Of a stretch of DNA of 64,000 bases, positions 63,249 to 64,000 are shown piece after piece (the first letter of the stretch is position 1; the number at the start of each line of letters is the position of its first letter). Made by a program: the position numbers and the translations under genes. The DNA comes from Thiomicrorhabdus sp. ZW0627. GTDB taxonomy: Bacteria; Pseudomonadota; Gammaproteobacteria; Thiomicrospirales; Thiomicrospiraceae. The notes under the pieces were generated by a model, which made no database searches, was not told the origin of the DNA, and worked only from the letters and a program-made list of their open reading frames with translations. The stretch lies in the NCBI RefSeq assembly GCF_029767005.1, contig NZ_JARUQR010000002.1, positions 65,667-129,666 of the forward strand, in the 5' to 3' direction.

Positions 63249-64000
63249 ATGCCAAAACAACTCGAAATTCATCCGGTAGCGGGATTTTATTTAGGCGCTA
63301 CGCAAGCCAAAATCAAGAAGAACGGTAAAACCGACCTTGTGGTGATCGAATTAGCGCCGGAAGCTGTGACTGCGGCAACCTTTACCTTGAATGCTTTCTG
63401 TGCGGCTCCTGTGACCGTAGCTAAACAGCATTTGCAGAAAGTCATGCCTAGAGCATTGCTGATTAATAGTGGGAATGCGAATGCCGGTACCGGTGAACAA
63501 GGTTTGAAGGACGCTTTGGAAAGTTGCCAATGGGTCGCGGATGAGCTGGGATGCAGCCGTGAACAGGTGCTGCCGTTTTCGACCGGAGTTATCGGTCAAA
63601 ACCTGCCGATGGAAAAAATCCATCTGGGCATTGCACAGGCCTGTGCGAATTTGGCGATTACGGGTTGGGAAGAGGCGTGTGCCGGTATCATGACCACTGA
63701 CACTGTGCCGAAAATGATCAGCAAGCAAATTCAGGTCGGTGAGAGTACCGTCACACTCACCGGAATGTCGAAAGGTTCCGGGATGATCCATCCTAATATG
63801 GCGACAATGTTGGGCTTTGTTGCTACGGATGCTAAGATTTCTAAGGAATGCCTACAGGCTTGTTTGTCCGATGCGGTGAAAAAATCCTTTAACCGTATTA
63901 CCGTCGACGGCGATACTTCAACCAACGATGCCTGTACCCTGACGGCAACACAACAAGCGGATATGCCGGTTATCGATTCGATGGAATCGAACGAATACGA
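63249..64000 (+). CDS. argJ: Bifunctional ornithine acetyltransferase/N-acetylglutamate synthase ArgJ (3' truncated)
   Basis: Recycles acetyl groups in arginine synthesis. About 250 residues are visible before the window ends. Family motifs are GFYLGATQAKIKK, the LLINSGNANAGTGEQG segment, VLPFSTGVIGQNLPMEKI, AGIMTTDTVPK and the autocleavage site KGSGMIHPNMATMLGF, where the Thr of MATML starts the beta chain. GAGGA precedes the ATG. Because it is cut by the window edge its frame stays open. A CAGGCCTG copy at 63637 is part of a 14-bp palindrome. Confidence 0.94.
   Translation, partial: MPKQLEIHPVAGFYLGATQAKIKKNGKTDLVVIELAPEAVTAATFTLNAFCAAPVTVAKQHLQKVMPRALLINSGNANAGTGEQGLKDALESCQWVADELGCSREQVLPFSTGVIGQNLPMEKIHLGIAQACANLAITGWEEACAGIMTTDTVPKMISKQIQVGESTVTLTGMSKGSGMIHPNMATMLGFVATDAKISKECLQACLSDAVKKSFNRITVDGDTSTNDACTLTATQQADMPVIDSMESNEY

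Larger units (their letters stand above)
5344..63644. repeat. Dispersed CAGGCCTG palindrome family (18 copies)
   Basis: Copies start at 5344, 5368, 11094, 13154, 13919, 18954, 20631, 22092, 23230, 27381, 29992, 32347, 37874, 40664, 48177, 48711, 59763 and 63637. An 8-mer should occur about once in 64 kb. The flanks often extend the symmetry (GAACAGGCCTGTTC; two perfect 20-bp palindromes). Ten copies are intergenic; counting the nearest upstream gene, nine begin or end 2-53 bases after a stop codon and the tenth is the second arm of the 5341-5385 terminator. Eight lie in coding sequence. The span given covers the whole family; the copies are not contiguous. Confidence 0.85.

Overview
The window is chromosomal DNA from a motile Gram-negative gammaproteobacterium. 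LpoA, RsmJ, RsmI, DciA beside SecA, LpxC and a type-A RNase P RNA all point there. MurE carries the DNPR motif of meso-diaminopimelate-adding enzymes. From overall protein character and gene order I suspect a sulfur oxidizer of the Thiomicrospira / Hydrogenovibrio / Thiomicrorhabdus kind; that is inference, because no 16S gene or sulfur-oxidation gene is present. No phage, insertion sequence, CRISPR array or tRNA was found.

Layout. 0-5.4 kb: the 3' end of a RecB/AddA-like nuclease, a periplasmic binding protein paired with a Cache-PAS-PAS-GGDEF-EAL membrane protein (c-di-GMP signalling), and a methyltransferase. 5.5-11.1 kb: ppsA, yraN-lpoA and divergent rsmI. 11.2-19 kb, the most accessory-looking part: an HPF/cold-shock fusion, two lipoproteins, a pirin/glutathionyl-hydroquinone-reductase/pirin operon, a secreted beta-rich protein and a LysR regulator whose probable operator also lies upstream of the pirin operon. 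19-24 kb: recQ, rsmJ, dacB, a YjfB-like gene and rnpB.

24.5-63 kb is a rearranged division and cell-wall (dcw) cluster. The first block is mraZ-rsmH-ftsZ-ftsL-ftsI-murE-murF-mraY-murD-ftsW-murG. About 16.7 kb of other genes follow: an SDR, a chemoreceptor, lgt, thyA-folA, a poly-HAMP chemoreceptor, znuCB/znuA with a degenerate P-loop gene, and sufBCDS with a small unknown. The cluster then resumes as murC-ddl-ftsQ-ftsA-lpxC, followed by dciA, secA and the start of argJ. Two things are odd: ftsZ sits between rsmH and ftsL and is missing from its usual ftsA-lpxC slot, and FtsI carries an internal duplication of an 82-residue segment.

Across the window the 8-bp palindrome CAGGCCTG occurs 18 times by my reading, where about one is expected. 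Ten copies are intergenic and lie just after stop codons, some paired into intrinsic terminators. This repeat system, the ftsZ relocation and the FtsI duplication are the observations I rate highest.
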